64,000 nucleotides of DNA from Brucella intermedia LMG 3301 (GTDB taxonomy: Bacteria; Pseudomonadota; Alphaproteobacteria; Rhizobiales; Rhizobiaceae). Below are positions 1-11,846 of the stretch, one piece after another (the first letter of the stretch is position 1; every line of letters begins with the position of its first letter). A program made the position numbers and the translations under genes. The notes beneath the pieces are model-generated. The model did no database searches and had not been told where the DNA came from. It was given only the letters and a program-made list of their open reading frames with translations. Location of the stretch: positions 124,001-188,000 of the forward strand of contig NZ_ACQA01000001.1 in assembly GCF_000182645.1 (NCBI RefSeq), written 5' to 3'.

Positions 1-1
1 C

Positions 2-208
2 GCGGTTTCCGTCGTCTCTGGACATATTCGCGGTCTCACCAATACGATGCCGCTGCATGTGGAAATTCTCTACAACGAATATAACTTCGTCGGTGCGTTC
101 GCGGTGGCGTCGCTGCTGGCTTTTCTGGCGTTGCTGACGCTTGCCATCAAGACGGCGCTCGAATTGCGCTATGGCGATGAACTGTCTGGCAGCGGAAACG
201 GGCATTGA
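2..208 (+). CDS. cysW: Sulfate ABC transporter permease CysW, C-terminal fragment
   Basis: Only the last 68 residues lie in the window; the gene starts upstream of base 1. The frame beginning at base 2 is open to TGA at 206-208. It shows the end of an inner-membrane permease: an HIRGLTNT loop, the NEYNF stretch, then a hydrophobic helix ([19 protein letters not shown]) and a charged tail. CysW pairs with CysT in the membrane and is energised by CysA to import sulfate or thiosulfate delivered by a periplasmic binding protein. The assignment rests partly on the cysA gene that follows after 47 bases in the same direction. CysT versus CysW cannot be proven from the fragment, but CysW is normally the one next to cysA. 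Confidence 0.8.
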   Translation, partial: AVSVVSGHIRGLTNTMPLHVEILYNEYNFVGAFAVASLLAFLALLTLAIKTALELRYGDELSGSGNGH

Positions 209-255
209 AATTAAATCGACGGTCGCCCGCATGGCGGCAGGGGAAAGGATTGGGA

Positions 256-1308
256 ATGGAAGTTCGTGTTGCCGGAGTGCGTAAGGAGTTCGCTCGCTTC
301 CCGGCGTTGCATAATGTCTCGCTGGATATTCGTTCCGGCGAGCTGATCGCTTTGCTGGGGCCTTCCGGTTCGGGCAAGACCACGCTTTTGCGCCTCATTG
401 CCGGGCTGGAAACGCCGACCGAGGGGACGATCTTCTTCGGCGACGAGGACGCATCGCAGAAGAGCGTTCAGGAGCGCAATGTCGGTTTCGTCTTCCAGCA
501 TTATGCGCTGTTCCGCCATATGACGGTTGCGGACAATATCGGTTTTGGTCTGAAGGTGCGCCCGAGCGCGACGCGCCCGTCGAGCGACGCCATTCGCAGC
601 CGCGCGCTGGAACTGCTCGATCTCGTCCAGTTGCAGGGGCTGGAGAAGCGCTATCCGGCGCAGCTTTCCGGCGGCCAGCGCCAGCGCGTCGCTCTGGCCC
701 GCGCCATGGCGATCGAACCGAAAGTCCTGCTTCTCGACGAACCGTTTGGCGCGCTCGATGCGCTGGTGCGCAAGGAGTTGCGCCGCTGGCTGCGCGAGAT
801 CCACGACAAGACGGGCCACACCACCGTTTTCGTGACCCACGATCAGGACGAGGCGCTGGAACTTGCCGACCGCGTGGTGGTGATGAGCCAGGGCCGTATC
901 GAGCAGGTAGGCACGCCGGACGAAGTCTACGACAATCCGAATTCGCCGGGGGTCTATGGCTTCATCGGAGAATCGAGCACGCTTCCCGTCCGGGTCGAAA
1001 AGGGTGAGGTCTGGCTGGTGGACCGCAATATCGGCCTGACCGTCGATGGCGTGGCCGACGGGGATGCGCAGCTCTTCTTCCGTCCGCACGATGTCGAACT
1101 GCTGGACGGTTGCGGCGGCTGCATCGCAGGCACGGTGGTGGCGAGCCGCCGTTCCGGCGGCAAGCGGCGCGTCGAACTGGAAGTCGGCGGCGCGCGCGAG
1201 CGGGTCGAGATCGAAATCCCGGCCGAACACCCGGCGGCGGAAAAAAGCCGCATCGCTTTCCGCCCACGTTACTGGAAGCTTTTTCCGGCATCCGAACCAG
1301 CTTCCTGA
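256..1308 (+). CDS. cysA: Sulfate/thiosulfate ABC transporter ATP-binding protein CysA
   Basis: This is the cytoplasmic ATPase subunit of the CysTWA sulfate importer, 350 residues. The ABC landmarks are in order: Walker A GPSGSGKT (35-42), Q-loop Gln81, signature LSGGQ (137-141), Walker B VLLLDE (157-162) and switch His195. The roughly 110 residues after the ABC domain fit the regulatory TOBE-like region usual in CysA. I chose the ATG at 256 because it has a purine-rich ribosome-binding site (GGGAAAGGA, 241-249) and starts with the family's usual N-terminus. A longer TTG start at 205, overlapping the cysW stop, is possible but adds 17 unconserved residues. It is the last gene of its operon and is followed by a strong hairpin. 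Confidence 0.93.
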   Translation: MEVRVAGVRKEFARFPALHNVSLDIRSGELIALLGPSGSGKTTLLRLIAGLETPTEGTIFFGDEDASQKSVQERNVGFVFQHYALFRHMTVADNIGFGLKVRPSATRPSSDAIRSRALELLDLVQLQGLEKRYPAQLSGGQRQRVALARAMAIEPKVLLLDEPFGALDALVRKELRRWLREIHDKTGHTTVFVTHDQDEALELADRVVVMSQGRIEQVGTPDEVYDNPNSPGVYGFIGESSTLPVRVEKGEVWLVDRNIGLTVDGVADGDAQLFFRPHDVELLDGCGGCIAGTVVASRRSGGKRRVELEVGGARERVEIEIPAEHPAAEKSRIAFRPRYWKLFPASEPAS

Positions 1309-1349
1309 TCGTCACTTTACGGTGAATGGCCGGCCTGTCGAAACACGAG

Positions 1350-1389
1350 GCCCGGCGGATGCGCGGTGATTCCCGCGCATCCGCCGGGC
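1350..1389 (+). terminator. Strong GC-rich hairpin after cysA
   Basis: A perfect 17-bp inverted repeat lies here: left arm 1350-1366 (GCCCGGCGGATGCGCGG), a 6-base loop, and right arm 1373-1389. It begins about 40 bases after the cysA stop. Its position suggests termination of the cys operon, but the tail (TTCCTCC) is not a proper U-run. It may instead be a protective 3' stem or a palindromic repeat. Confidence 0.5.
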
Positions 1390-1604
1390 TTCCTCCCTAT
1401 TGGCGGATGCGAGGTGCTGGGCGCCGAAATTTCCCGGCACCTTACCAGGGGTGGTATTATTTTTGTTTTCAATATGTTAGGGTTGCAGGAAACGGGGTGT
1501 TTCATAACGCAACATTAATAGGCGGAAAGAATTGTGCGTTGCGATTTAAACGGTTTGAATATCAGCACATTGCGCCGTCGCATTTTAGCCAAATGCAGCC
1601 GACA

Positions 1605-1642
1605 TTCAGGGAACCGATCACGGATACTGCCGTTTCCCTGAA
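1605..1642. promoter_or_regulatory. 9-bp inverted repeat upstream of cgs
   Basis: TTCAGGGAA (1605-1613) and its exact reverse complement TTCCCTGAA (1634-1642) are separated by 20 bases, about 75 bases before the cgs start. The spacing fits either two operator half-sites three helical turns apart, or a weak hairpin in the 5' leader. No regulator is assigned; this is seen in the sequence only. Confidence 0.35.
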
Positions 1643-1716
1643 ATGAAAATTCAGACTAATGTCAGTGTCCACCCGCCGCATATAACTCATTTCCTTCGGA
1701 AAGGCTGTTAAGGCAG

Positions 1717-4700
1717 ATGCCGGAATTGTCTTCTTCGCTCTCCAAATCAACCTCTACCGAGAATAAATCGCCGATGCAGCAGCCTTCGATGGAGCCCAAA
1801 TCCAGCGACCGCGATGCGTCGGGCCAGATTCCCCCCGAACAGCCGTCGCCCATCCGGGCCTTGTATAAAACCGAGGAAGAACTTGGCGCGCTTGCCGCTG
1901 CCGTGGCGCGGGGCGAAGACATTCCGCTGCCGGGCTATATTGCCTTCCCGTTCGATCAGCGCCTGTCGGAAAACGGCAAGCTGATCCTGCATGCCTATCG
2001 CGCCTCCGATGCCGCCTCGCGCGCGGGTGAAACCATCACCCCTGCCGCGCAATGGCTGCTCGACAACCACTACCAGATCGACAAGAACGTGCAGCAGGCA
2101 CGCCGCGACCTGCCGCGCCGCTTCATCCGCCAGCTGCCGCTCTACAAGGCGCCGGTTGAAAAATACGAGGGCATGCCGCGCATCTTCGCGCTGGCCTGGC
2201 TCTATGTCGCGCATACGGACAGCAATTTCTCGCTGAAGACGCTGACGGCCATCGTCAAGGGTTTCCAGACCGTCGAGCCGCTCAAGATCGGTGAACTGTG
2301 GGCGCTGCCGTCTGCGGTGCGCTATTTCCTGATCGAGAATGCGCGACGTCTGGCGCTGCGCGTCGACCGCGCGCGCATCATGCGCAATCTCGCCAATACG
2401 GCTGCCGACCGCATCGTGGTCGCTGCCGACGGAGCCGAGCTGGATTCGGTCCTGGCGCAATATGCCGATGCCGCCCGCGACAGCACCTTCGCCACGCATC
2501 TCCTTTATCGCCTGCGTTCCTCCTCCACCGACACCACGGCAGCCGCTCACTGGCTGGAACGGATCCTGGAACAGGAAGGCAGCAACCCGGAAGACGCCAT
2601 CGTCGAGGAACATGCCCGCCAGTCCACCGGCGGCGTCACGATGGGCAACGTCATCCGCAGCCTGAAATCCATCGATGACGTGGACTGGGAAACCTGGTTT
2701 GAAACCGTCAACGAGGTCGATGCGATCCTGCGCGACCACAGCGATTTCGAGCTTCTGGACTTCCGCTCCCGCAATGCCTACCGCGTGACCATCGAAAAGC
2801 TCGCCCGCTATTCGGACATGAGCGAAATCGACATCACATGGGCGGCGCTCAAGCTGGCGGAAGACGGCCACCGCGCCGAAAAGGCCGGTCATCCGGAAGC
2901 CGAGGGCAAGGGCGCCATCGCCTATTACCTGTCGGGCGAAGGCCGCACCGAGCTTGAAAGGGTCTGCGGTTACAAGGCGCCGTTCGGTGTCAGGGCGCTG
3001 CGTTTCTATCGCGGCCTTGGCCTCTGGGGCCTGTTCATTCCGACGGCGATCTTCACGATCCTGATTCTCACTCTCGTCAATTACTGCATGATCCGCGCCG
3101 GTCTTTCGACCGATCTGCGCACGCTGTTCACGCTGCTCGCGCTCTTCCCGGCGATGGACGCGTCCTATTCGCTGTTCAATGCGCTGGTGCCGTGGTTCGT
3201 GCAGCCGACGCGCCTCATCGGTTTTGAATATAAGGAAGGCTTGCCCGAAGAAGCGCGCACGCTGGTCGCGGTGCCGACCTTCATCACCTCGCGCGATTCC
3301 ATCGACGAGCAGATTCGCAATCTCGAAGTGCATTATCTCACCAATCCGCGTGGCGAAATCTACTTCGCGCTGGTCAGCGACTGGACCGATGCGAAGCATG
3401 AGATCACGCCCGCGGATATGGAAATCTACGAATATGCGCGTGAGGAAATCGCCAAGCTCAATGAGCACTATACGGGCGACGACCAGCCGCGCTTTTTCCT
3501 TCTGCACCGCCGCCGCCTCTTCAACGAGAAGCAGAACTGCTGGATGGGCTGGGAGCGCAAGCGCGGCAAGCTGCATGAACTGAACCTGTTGCTGCGCGGC
3601 GATCAGGATACGAGCTTCTTCCCGCCGGACGAACGCCTGCCGAAGGAAATCAAATATGTGATGACGCTGGACGCCGATACGCGTCTTACGCCGGAATCCG
3701 TCACGCATCTGGCTGGCAAGCTCAGCCATCCGCTGAACCGCCCGATCATCGACGAAAAGACCGGCAAGGTCATTCGTGGCTACGGCATTCTCCAGCCGCG
3801 CGTCACGCCGTCGCTGACGACCGGCGACGAAGCATCGTTCCTGCAGCGCGTCTTCTCGGTCAATCGCGGCATCGATCCTTATGTCTTTGCCGTGTCCGAC
3901 ACCTATCAGGACCTGCTTGGCGAAGGCACCTTCACCGGCAAGGGCCTTTACGACATCGACGCCTTCGAGGCCGCGCTGAAGGGCCGTGTCCCCGAAAACA
4001 CGCTTCTCAGCCACGACCTTCTGGAAGGCGGCTATGCCCGTGCCGCGCTGGTCAGCGATGTGGAGGTGGTCGAGGACTATCCGACCGGCTACAATGTCGA
4101 CGTCTCGCGCCACCATCGCTGGGCACGCGGCGACTGGCAGCTTCTGCCATGGCTGTTCTCGACCAATGCCGGCGTCAGCGCCGTCACGCGCTGGAAGATG
4201 GTCGACAACCTGCGCCGCTCGCTCAACCCGATCCTGTGGCTGATTGCAGCCGTCGTCGGCTGGAGCGTGCTGCCGATCGGGCCTGCCGCCGTCTGGCAGG
4301 GGTTTCTCATCCTTTCCATGTTCGTGGCGCCGACCTTCGGGATCGTCACCAATCTCATCCCGCGCAACATGGATTATTCGCTGAAAGGCCATGCGCAGTC
4401 GGTGCTGACCGACATTGCGCTCGGCACGGCAGATGTGGCGCTGCGGACCACCTTCATTGCCCATTCGGCGTTCCTGATGGCGGACGCTATTGCGCGCACC
4501 GTCTATCGTCTGTTCGTTTCGCACCGCAACCTTCTGGAATGGCGCACGGCGGCGCAGGCGAGAACCTCTCCCGATACGCTGCTTTTCTATTTCCAGCTCA
4601 TGTGGCCCGCCATGGCCATTGCGGGTCTGGCGATCTTCTTTCCCCTTGCCGCTGAAAGCCATGCTGCACTGATCGCCGCACCGTTCGCCGTCATCTGGTT

Positions 4701-7700
4701 TGCCTCGCCGCTGATCGCCTGGCTCGTCAGCCGTTCGGCCAAGCCGCAGGACACGCTGGAAGTGCTTTCTTCCGACAAGTCGGACCTGCGCCGCTATGCG
4801 CGCCGGACCTGGCGCTACTTCGCCGAGTTCACCAATGAGGAAAACCACCATCTGCCGCCGGACAATTTCCAGGAAGACCCGGCGCCCATCGTCGCGCAGC
4901 GCACGTCGCCGACCAATATCGGCGTCTATCTGCTGTCGGTCATCGCCGCGCGCGATTTCGGCTGGATCGGCTTCGGCGAAACGCTGGATCGCGTCGCCGC
5001 AACCGTCAATACGCTCGAAAAGATGGAGAAGTACCAGGGCCATCTCTACAACTGGTACGAGACCAACACGCTGACGCCGATGCGGCCCCTCTATGTGTCG
5101 GCGGTGGACAGCGGCAATCTCGCCGGCCATCTGGTTACGCTGTCGTCCGCGCTGGAAGAATGGGCGGAAGCACCCTCTGTCTACATGCAGGGCGACCTCG
5201 ACGGCATTCTCGATGTCAACGACATCCTTGAAGAGTCCATCGCCAAAATCCCCGACGACCGCCGGATACTGCGTCCGCTGCGCCGCCGCCTGGAAGAGCG
5301 GATCGCCAATTTCCGCCGTGCCGTCCTGTCCATCAAGGACGAGCCGGAGACGGCATCCTTCCGCACCATCAACCTGTCGCTTTTCGCGACCGACATCGTT
5401 CGCCTGATGGATGAACTCGATGGCGAAATCGAAACCTCCGCAAGCGCGGAAGCGGTGGAATGGGCGCGCATTCTGGTCGATACCTGCAAGGCGCATACCG
5501 ACGATTCCATCGGCGAGCATGACACGGACGCGCTGCGCGAGCGCCTGCGCGATCTGGCGACCCGCTCGCGCCAGCTTGCCTTCGACATGCAGTTCGGCTT
5601 CCTTGAGCGGAAGGAACGCCGCCTGCTTTCCATCGGTTTCCGCGTGCAGGAAAACGAGCTGGACGAAAGCTGCTACGATCTTCTCGCATCGGAAGCGCGT
5701 CTGGCGAGCCTGTTTGCCATCGCCAAGGGCGACGTGCCGGTCGAACACTGGTTCAAGCTTGGCCGTCTTCTGGTCCCGGTGGGCTGGAAGGGCGCTCTGC
5801 TGTCCTGGTCGGGCTCGATGTTCGAATATCTGATGCCGCCGCTGGTCATGTCGGAGCCGCTCGGTTCGCTGCTCGACCAGACCAACAAGCTCGTGGTGCA
5901 GCGCCAGATCGACTATGCGACCTCGCGCGGCCTGCCCTGGGGTATTTCGGAAGCGGCGTTCAATGCGCGCGACGCGCATATGAACTACCAGTATTCCAAC
6001 TTCGGCGTGCCGAATCTCGGCCTGCAGCGCGGCCTGTCGCGCAACGCGGTCATCGCGCCTTATGCGAGCCTGCTCGCCGCGCAATACCAGCCTGCCGCCG
6101 CCGTCGCCAACCTCAAGCGTCTTGCCAAGCTTGGCGCGCTTGGACGCTACGGCTTCCACGATTCGGTGGACTTCACCCCGTCGCGTGTCCGCGAAGGCGA
6201 ACTCTGCGCCGTCGTGAAGAACTACTATGCCCACCATCATGGCATGTCGATCATCGCGGTCAACAACGTGATCTTCGAAGGCCGGATGCGCGAGCGTTTC
6301 CACTCCGACCCCGTGATCGAGGCTGCCGAACTGCTGCTGCAGGAAAAGGCGCCGCGCGAAATCCCGATGATCTACGCCAAGACGGAAAACCCGATGCGCG
6401 TGGATTCCGGCGGTTTCGACGATGCGCCGATGCGGATCGTCGACAAGCCGTTCAAGGCTCCGCGCACCACGCATATGATGTCGAACGGACAATATGCGCT
6501 GATGGTGACGGCCAACGGCTCGGGCTACAGCCGCTGGCACAATTGGGACATCACCCGCTTCCACGCCGATGCGTCGGAAGACCTGCAAGGCACTTTCCTG
6601 TTCCTGCGCGACATGGAAAGCGGCTATTGGTGGTCGGCAACCGGCGAACCGGTCCGCAACCCGGATGAGGAAACCAAGACGGTCTTCACTGAGGACAAGG
6701 CGGAATTCTACAAGACCGCCGGTGATATCAAGACGGTCATGGAAGTCATCGTGTCGTCGGAATCCGATGGTGAGGGCCGCAGGCTCGACATCATCAACAC
6801 CTCCGCCCGCGACCGCATGATCGAGGTCACCTCCTATGCGGAACTGGTGCTGACCGACAGCGACAGCGACGCCGCCCATCCTGCCTTTGCCAAGATGTTT
6901 GTGGAAACCGAAATCTCCGATAACGGTTCGACCATCTATGCCAAGCGCCGCAAGCGCGCGCCGTCCGATCCCGATATTCATGTCGCGCATTTTGTGACCG
7001 ATCTTTCCGGCTCGATCCGCGAAACGGAAGTCGAAACCGACCGCCGCGCCTTTGTCGGACGTGGCCGTTCCTTGCGCGATGCGGCAGCCTTCGATGCCGG
7101 CGCCAAGTTCACCGGCAGCCAGGGTTGCGTGCTCGATCCGATTGCTTCGGTGCGCACGCGCGTCCGCGTTCCGGCGCACAAGAAGGTGAGCCTCGTGTTC
7201 TGGACCTTCGCAGGCGGCAGCCGCGATGCGGTGGAACACGCGGTGGCGACCCATCGTCACCCCGAAACCTTCGCCCGCGAATATTCGCTTTCCTGGACCT
7301 CGTCGCAGGTGCAGCTCTATCATATCGGCATCAAGCCCGCGGAAGCTGCGGATTACCAGAAGGTCGCCGCCTATCTGCTCTATCCCGAGCGGACGCTGCG
7401 CCAGCCGCCTGAAACCATCGCCAGCGGCCTCGGCAAGCAGTCGGACCTGTGGCCGATGTCGATTTCCGGCGACTATCCGATCTTCGCGCTGCGCATCGAC
7501 AATGAAGCCGATCTCGACGTGTTGCGCGGTGTGCTGCGTGCGCAGGAATACTGGCGCTCGAAGGGCCTCACGGTCGATGTCGTGGCGGTCAATGAGCGCG
7601 CCTTCTCCTATGCGCAGGATACGCAGCGCGCCATCGACTGGATCGTCGAAGGATTCCGGGCGCGTGGTGGCGGCCAGCCGCACATCTTCGCGGTGCGCCG

Positions 7701-10371
7701 CGACCAGATGAGCGACGAAAGCTACAACACGCTGCTCGCTTCGGCGCGTATCGTCATGCACGCACAGAACGGCTCGCTGGCCGAACAGTTGCGCCGCAGC
7801 GAGGAAATCACCGTCGATCTCGCCGCGCGCGATGCCAAGACCGCGATTGGCGGACAGGCTTCGAGCCAGGGGCTCGGTGCCGCCGGTCTCGCGCCCATCG
7901 CCATCGAACGCGGGACGGAAGAACGCCGCCCGGCTGTCAAGCCAGCGGTGAACCGTCCTGCTCCGGCAGGCGACGACCTCCGCTTCTGGAACGGCTATGG
8001 CGGCTTTGCCGAGGATGGCTCTTATGTGGTGCGCATCAACAATCGCACAACCACGCCGCATCCGTGGATCAATGTGATCGCCAATCCGAATTTCGGTTTC
8101 CACGTCTCGGCGGAAGGTTCGGCCTTCACCTGGGCAGGCAACAGCCGCGATTACCAGCTCACCCCATGGGCGAACGATCCTGTCACCAACCGTCCGGGCG
8201 AGGCGATCTATATCCTCGACCGTGAAACGGGCCGCACCTTTGCGCCGACCGCAAGCGTGCTGCGCGACGAGGCGGTGACTTATGAAGCGCGTCATGGCCA
8301 CGGTTATTCGAGCTTCGGGGCGCAGCATGGCGAACTGGCGCTTGACCTCACCCATATCGTGGATGCGGACAAGCCGGTGCGTCTCTCGCGCCTCACGATC
8401 ACCAACAAGGGCCGCTCGAAGCGCAAGCTGCGCGTCTATGGTTATGTCGAATGGGTGCTGGGCAATGCCCGCGCCAAGAATGTGCCTTTCATCGTGCCGT
8501 CGCAGGACGAGGAACTGGGCGCGCTCTTTGCGGGCAATCCGTATCATCCTGACAAGTCGGGGCAGGTCGCCTTCTTTGCCGCGACCGAAAAGCCGCAATC
8601 CGTCACTGCCGACCGCAGCGAATTCATCGGCACCACCGGTTCGGTGGACAAGCCGGAGATCGTGCTGGCAGGCAAGGCGCTATCGGGCACCGTTGAAGCG
8701 GGCCGCGATCCATGTGCCGCGCTCGCCCTCGACATTGAAGTCGGGCCGGGTGAAGCCCGTGAAATCGTCTTCCTGCTCGGCAATGCCGCCGACCAGAAAC
8801 AGGCAAAGGCGCTGATTACCGAGACGCGCAAGGTTTCGTTCAGCGATATGCTTGCTGCCGCGAGGCAGCAGTGGGAAGGCCTCTTCGACCGCGTTCAGGT
8901 CAAGACGCCGGACCCGGCTTTCGATCTTCTGGTCAATGGCTGGCTGCCCTATCAGGCAATCGCCTGCCGTATCTGGGCGCGCGCCGCCTTCTATCAGGCA
9001 AGCGGTGCGTTCGGCTTCCGCGATCAGTTGCAGGACACGCTGTCGCTGCTGCTCATCGATCCGACGCTTGCCCGTGCGCAGATCCTCAACGCCGCATCGC
9101 GCCAGTTCCCGGAAGGCGATGTCCAGCATTGGTGGCTGCCGGCAACGGGTGCGGGTGTCCGCACGCTCATCTCGGACGATGTCGTCTGGCTCGGCTATGG
9201 CACCTCGCTCTACGTCGAGACGACGGGCGACCGCGCCATCCTCGACGAAAAGCTGCCGTTCCTCGAAGGGCGCAAGCTGGAGGAGGGCGAACATGATGCC
9301 TTCTATCAGCCGGAAATCTCCGGGCAGACGGCCAGCCTCTACGAGCATTGCGCCCTGGCGCTCGACCTCGCCGTCGCGCGCACCGGGAAGCACGGCCTGC
9401 CGCTGATGCTCGGCGGCGACTGGAACGACGGCATGAATCTCGTCGGCGTGAAGGGCGAGGGCGAGAGCGTTTGGCTCGGCTGGTTCCTCGCCTATACGCT
9501 CGGCAAGTTCATTCCGATTGCCGAAGCACGCAAGGACGTGAAGCGCGTCGACATATGGAAGGCACATCTGGAAAGCCTGACGGCTGCGCTCGACCGCGAC
9601 GGTTGGGACGGCGAATGGTATCGCCGCGGCTTCTTCGATAACGGCGCGCCGCTTGGCTCCAAGGACAGCGATGAATGCCAGATCGATGCCATCGCGCAAT
9701 CGTGGAGTGTGCTGTCCGGCGTGGCCGATCCGAAACGCGCCGAACAGGCGATGGCTTCGCTCGAAAAATACCTGCTGGATGACGAAGGCGAATTGCTGCG
9801 TCTGTTCACGCCGCCTTTCGACAAGACCGTGCAGGAGCCGGGCTATATCAAGGGCTATCCGCCGGGTGTCCGCGAGAATGGCGGCCAGTACACCCATGGC
9901 GCGACCTGGGCGATCATGGCGCTTGCCCGCATGGGCAGAACGGCGGAAGCCTGGAAGCTCTTCTCGCTCATCAGCCCGGTCAACCATGGCCGCAATCCGG
10001 ATATCTACCGCGTCGAGCCCTATGTGATCGCAGCCGACATCTATTCCGTCGAGCCGCGTCGCGGGCAGGGCGGCTGGACATGGTATACCGGCTCTGCCGG
10101 CTGGTTCTATCGCGTGGCAACCGAGGGTATCCTCGGCGTCACCAAACGCGGCGACCGCCTGCATCTCGATCCGGCCCTGCCGCCGGAATGGGATGGCTAT
10201 GAAGCGGAACTCCGCTTCGGCGAAGCGCTCTGCCGCGTGAAGGTCGTAGCCGGTGGCAAGGACAAGGCGGTCAAGCTCAATGGTCGCAAGATCGGCAAGC
10301 CGGAAGAAGGCGTGCCGATCAAGCCGGACGGCGAACATGAAATCGTCGTAGAGCTTCCCAAACAGAAGTGA
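1717..10371 (+). CDS. cgs: Cyclic beta-1,2-glucan synthase (Cgs/ChvB/NdvB)
   Basis: This is a giant inner-membrane enzyme of 2884 residues, in the size range of the family (about 2830-2870). It makes cyclic periplasmic beta-1,2-glucan from UDP-glucose. The glucosyltransferase part carries the DxD-like pair Asp652/Asp654 and the R-x-x-R-W motif at 798-802. Membrane segments lie near 432-495, 839-895 and 962-1008. A glycoamylase-like region follows around 1400-1560. The C-terminal GH94 phosphorylase part contains GGDWNDGM near 2566-2573; in the family this domain controls ring size by phosphorolysis. The ATG at 1717 has GGAAAGG about 12 bases upstream; ATGs at 1774 and 1789 are alternatives. 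The gene stands alone and ends in a strong terminator. The exporter (Cgt/NdvA/ChvA) is not in the window. Confidence 0.96.
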   Translation: MPELSSSLSKSTSTENKSPMQQPSMEPKSSDRDASGQIPPEQPSPIRALYKTEEELGALAAAVARGEDIPLPGYIAFPFDQRLSENGKLILHAYRASDAASRAGETITPAAQWLLDNHYQIDKNVQQARRDLPRRFIRQLPLYKAPVEKYEGMPRIFALAWLYVAHTDSNFSLKTLTAIVKGFQTVEPLKIGELWALPSAVRYFLIENARRLALRVDRARIMRNLANTAADRIVVAADGAELDSVLAQYADAARDSTFATHLLYRLRSSSTDTTAAAHWLERILEQEGSNPEDAIVEEHARQSTGGVTMGNVIRSLKSIDDVDWETWFETVNEVDAILRDHSDFELLDFRSRNAYRVTIEKLARYSDMSEIDITWAALKLAEDGHRAEKAGHPEAEGKGAIAYYLSGEGRTELERVCGYKAPFGVRALRFYRGLGLWGLFIPTAIFTILILTLVNYCMIRAGLSTDLRTLFTLLALFPAMDASYSLFNALVPWFVQPTRLIGFEYKEGLPEEARTLVAVPTFITSRDSIDEQIRNLEVHYLTNPRGEIYFALVSDWTDAKHEITPADMEIYEYAREEIAKLNEHYTGDDQPRFFLLHRRRLFNEKQNCWMGWERKRGKLHELNLLLRGDQDTSFFPPDERLPKEIKYVMTLDADTRLTPESVTHLAGKLSHPLNRPIIDEKTGKVIRGYGILQPRVTPSLTTGDEASFLQRVFSVNRGIDPYVFAVSDTYQDLLGEGTFTGKGLYDIDAFEAALKGRVPENTLLSHDLLEGGYARAALVSDVEVVEDYPTGYNVDVSRHHRWARGDWQLLPWLFSTNAGVSAVTRWKMVDNLRRSLNPILWLIAAVVGWSVLPIGPAAVWQGFLILSMFVAPTFGIVTNLIPRNMDYSLKGHAQSVLTDIALGTADVALRTTFIAHSAFLMADAIARTVYRLFVSHRNLLEWRTAAQARTSPDTLLFYFQLMWPAMAIAGLAIFFPLAAESHAALIAAPFAVIWFASPLIAWLVSRSAKPQDTLEVLSSDKSDLRRYARRTWRYFAEFTNEENHHLPPDNFQEDPAPIVAQRTSPTNIGVYLLSVIAARDFGWIGFGETLDRVAATVNTLEKMEKYQGHLYNWYETNTLTPMRPLYVSAVDSGNLAGHLVTLSSALEEWAEAPSVYMQGDLDGILDVNDILEESIAKIPDDRRILRPLRRRLEERIANFRRAVLSIKDEPETASFRTINLSLFATDIVRLMDELDGEIETSASAEAVEWARILVDTCKAHTDDSIGEHDTDALRERLRDLATRSRQLAFDMQFGFLERKERRLLSIGFRVQENELDESCYDLLASEARLASLFAIAKGDVPVEHWFKLGRLLVPVGWKGALLSWSGSMFEYLMPPLVMSEPLGSLLDQTNKLVVQRQIDYATSRGLPWGISEAAFNARDAHMNYQYSNFGVPNLGLQRGLSRNAVIAPYASLLAAQYQPAAAVANLKRLAKLGALGRYGFHDSVDFTPSRVREGELCAVVKNYYAHHHGMSIIAVNNVIFEGRMRERFHSDPVIEAAELLLQEKAPREIPMIYAKTENPMRVDSGGFDDAPMRIVDKPFKAPRTTHMMSNGQYALMVTANGSGYSRWHNWDITRFHADASEDLQGTFLFLRDMESGYWWSATGEPVRNPDEETKTVFTEDKAEFYKTAGDIKTVMEVIVSSESDGEGRRLDIINTSARDRMIEVTSYAELVLTDSDSDAAHPAFAKMFVETEISDNGSTIYAKRRKRAPSDPDIHVAHFVTDLSGSIRETEVETDRRAFVGRGRSLRDAAAFDAGAKFTGSQGCVLDPIASVRTRVRVPAHKKVSLVFWTFAGGSRDAVEHAVATHRHPETFAREYSLSWTSSQVQLYHIGIKPAEAADYQKVAAYLLYPERTLRQPPETIASGLGKQSDLWPMSISGDYPIFALRIDNEADLDVLRGVLRAQEYWRSKGLTVDVVAVNERAFSYAQDTQRAIDWIVEGFRARGGGQPHIFAVRRDQMSDESYNTLLASARIVMHAQNGSLAEQLRRSEEITVDLAARDAKTAIGGQASSQGLGAAGLAPIAIERGTEERRPAVKPAVNRPAPAGDDLRFWNGYGGFAEDGSYVVRINNRTTTPHPWINVIANPNFGFHVSAEGSAFTWAGNSRDYQLTPWANDPVTNRPGEAIYILDRETGRTFAPTASVLRDEAVTYEARHGHGYSSFGAQHGELALDLTHIVDADKPVRLSRLTITNKGRSKRKLRVYGYVEWVLGNARAKNVPFIVPSQDEELGALFAGNPYHPDKSGQVAFFAATEKPQSVTADRSEFIGTTGSVDKPEIVLAGKALSGTVEAGRDPCAALALDIEVGPGEAREIVFLLGNAADQKQAKALITETRKVSFSDMLAAARQQWEGLFDRVQVKTPDPAFDLLVNGWLPYQAIACRIWARAAFYQASGAFGFRDQLQDTLSLLLIDPTLARAQILNAASRQFPEGDVQHWWLPATGAGVRTLISDDVVWLGYGTSLYVETTGDRAILDEKLPFLEGRKLEEGEHDAFYQPEISGQTASLYEHCALALDLAVARTGKHGLPLMLGGDWNDGMNLVGVKGEGESVWLGWFLAYTLGKFIPIAEARKDVKRVDIWKAHLESLTAALDRDGWDGEWYRRGFFDNGAPLGSKDSDECQIDAIAQSWSVLSGVADPKRAEQAMASLEKYLLDDEGELLRLFTPPFDKTVQEPGYIKGYPPGVRENGGQYTHGATWAIMALARMGRTAEAWKLFSLISPVNHGRNPDIYRVEPYVIAADIYSVEPRRGQGGWTWYTGSAGWFYRVATEGILGVTKRGDRLHLDPALPPEWDGYEAELRFGEALCRVKVVAGGKDKAVKLNGRKIGKPEEGVPIKPDGEHEIVVELPKQK

Positions 10372-10380
10372 ACCGATTAA

Positions 10381-10410
10381 AAAGGCGGGTGAAAACCCGC
10401 CTTTCTTTTT
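10381..10410 (+). terminator. Rho-independent terminator of cgs
   Basis: A perfect 10-bp stem (AAAGGCGGGT, 10381-10390, with ACCCGCCTTT, 10395-10404) encloses a GAAA loop and is followed by CTTTTT. It begins 9 bases after the cgs stop. This is a textbook intrinsic terminator. Confidence 0.92.
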
Positions 10411-10463
10411 GCTGCAATTCCTCTGGGGCGGTTGCAGCACAAGTTCATGCAATGGAGGCCGTC

Positions 10464-11768
10464 ATGGCCAAGACTGATATTGCGCGCCGCGTCTACAATC
10501 ACGCATGGAAGCTCGATCCCATCGTCCGCAGCCTTCTGGACACGGACTTCTACAAGCTTCTGATGCTGCAGATGATCTGGGGCCTCTACCCCAAGGTGGA
10601 TGCAACCTTCTCGCTCATCAACCGCACCACTTCCGTGCGCCTTGCCGATGAGATCGACGAGGGCGAATTGCGCGCACAGCTCGACCATGCCCGCACGCTG
10701 CGTTTCTCCAAGAAGGAAATGATCTGGCTGGCGGGTAACAGCTTCTATGGCCGCAAGCAGATTTTCCAGCCCGAATTCCTGAACTGGCTTCATGATTTCC
10801 AGTTGCCGGAATATGAGCTGCGTCGCAAGGACGGGCAGTACGAGCTGCATTTCCATGGCGCCTGGTCGCACACGACCATGTGGGAAATTCCCGCACTTGC
10901 CATCATCAACGAGCTGCGCTCGCGCGCGGCGATGAAAAACCTCGGTCCCTTCTCGCTCGACGTGCTTTATGCGCGCGCCAAGGCCAAGATGTGGAGCAAG
11001 GTCGAACGCCTGCGCCAGCTTCCGGGCCTGAAGATTTCCGACTTCGGCACGCGTCGCCGCCATTCCTTCCTGTGGCAGCGCTGGTGCGTCGAGGCGCTGA
11101 AGGAAGGCATCGGAGATGCCTTTACCGGCACCAGCAATGTGCTTCTGGCCATGGATACCGACCTCGAAGCACTGGGCACCAATGCACATGAATTGCCGAT
11201 GGTGCTGGCGGCCCTTGCAAGGAATGACGATGAACTGCGTTCCGCGCCCTATCGCGTCCTGCAGGACTGGAACCGCTACTATGGCGGCAATCTACTGATC
11301 GTGCTGCCCGATGCTTTCGGCACGGCTGCCTTCCTGCGCAATGCGCCGGACTGGGTTGCCGACTGGACCGGCTTCCGCCCCGACAGCGCCCCGCCCATCG
11401 AAGGCGGCGAGCGCATCATCGAATGGTGGAAGTCACGCGGCAAGGACCCGCGCGAAAAGCTGCTGATCTTTTCCGACGCGCTTGATGTGGATACGATCGA
11501 GGAAACCTATCGTCACTTCGAGGGGCGCGTGCGCATGAGCTTCGGCTGGGGCACCAACCTCACCAATGATTTCGCGGGCTGCGCCCCGAAGGAAATCGAG
11601 GGGCTGAACGCCATCTCGCTCGTCTGCAAGGTGACGGATGCCAACGGCCATCCGGCGGTCAAGCTTTCCGATAATCCGCAAAAGGCGACGGGCGATCCCA
11701 AGGAAGTGGCGCGCTATCTCAAGTTCTTCGGAAATGAGGAACGGGTGGAGCAGCTCGTCCGCGTGTGA
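10464..11768 (+). CDS. pncB: Nicotinate phosphoribosyltransferase PncB
   Basis: This 434-residue cytosolic enzyme converts nicotinate and PRPP to nicotinate mononucleotide, with ATP hydrolysis, in the NAD salvage (Preiss-Handler) pathway. Features typical of the family are the N-terminal [13 protein letters not shown] stretch, the GTRRRHS segment near 195, and GTNLTNDF in the C-terminal half. The ATG at 10464 has a perfect GGAGG five bases upstream (10454-10458) and gives the usual family length. An in-frame GTG at 10368 is rejected because it would start inside the cgs terminator. The gene appears monocistronic. Confidence 0.95.
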   Translation: MAKTDIARRVYNHAWKLDPIVRSLLDTDFYKLLMLQMIWGLYPKVDATFSLINRTTSVRLADEIDEGELRAQLDHARTLRFSKKEMIWLAGNSFYGRKQIFQPEFLNWLHDFQLPEYELRRKDGQYELHFHGAWSHTTMWEIPALAIINELRSRAAMKNLGPFSLDVLYARAKAKMWSKVERLRQLPGLKISDFGTRRRHSFLWQRWCVEALKEGIGDAFTGTSNVLLAMDTDLEALGTNAHELPMVLAALARNDDELRSAPYRVLQDWNRYYGGNLLIVLPDAFGTAAFLRNAPDWVADWTGFRPDSAPPIEGGERIIEWWKSRGKDPREKLLIFSDALDVDTIEETYRHFEGRVRMSFGWGTNLTNDFAGCAPKEIEGLNAISLVCKVTDANGHPAVKLSDNPQKATGDPKEVARYLKFFGNEERVEQLVRV

Positions 11769-11801
11769 CGAGCTGCAACGCGCTTAATCCTTTGTTTTGA
11801 C

Positions 11802-11844
11802 GCGCATCTTATCCGAAAACCGTTTCACGCTTTTCGGGATGCGC
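11802..11844. repeat. Short palindromic intergenic repeat
   Basis: Outer arms GCGCATC (11802-11808) and GATGCGC (11838-11844) and inner arms CCGAAAA (11813-11819) and TTTTCGG (11831-11837) form an interrupted stem. The central part resembles intergenic palindromes common in Rhizobiales. It sits between the convergent pncB and PhzF-like genes and could serve as their shared 3' structure. Confidence 0.6.
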
Positions 11845-11846
11845 TG

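Larger units (their letters stand above)
1309..1716. other. Intergenic region between cysA and cgs
   Basis: This 408-base gap holds the hairpin at 1350-1389. After about 1440 it turns AT-rich, which would fit the cgs promoter, although I cannot place -35 and -10 boxes with confidence. A 9-bp inverted repeat lies at 1605-1642. Short open frames here have no convincing start signal and were not called. Confidence 0.6.

Noticed and set aside
1747..8598. A 2283-codon open frame on the minus strand inside cgs
   Set aside because: It is antisense to the whole cyclic glucan synthase, has no recognisable domain, and its composition (Arg/His-rich) is what high-GC codon bias produces on the opposite strand.
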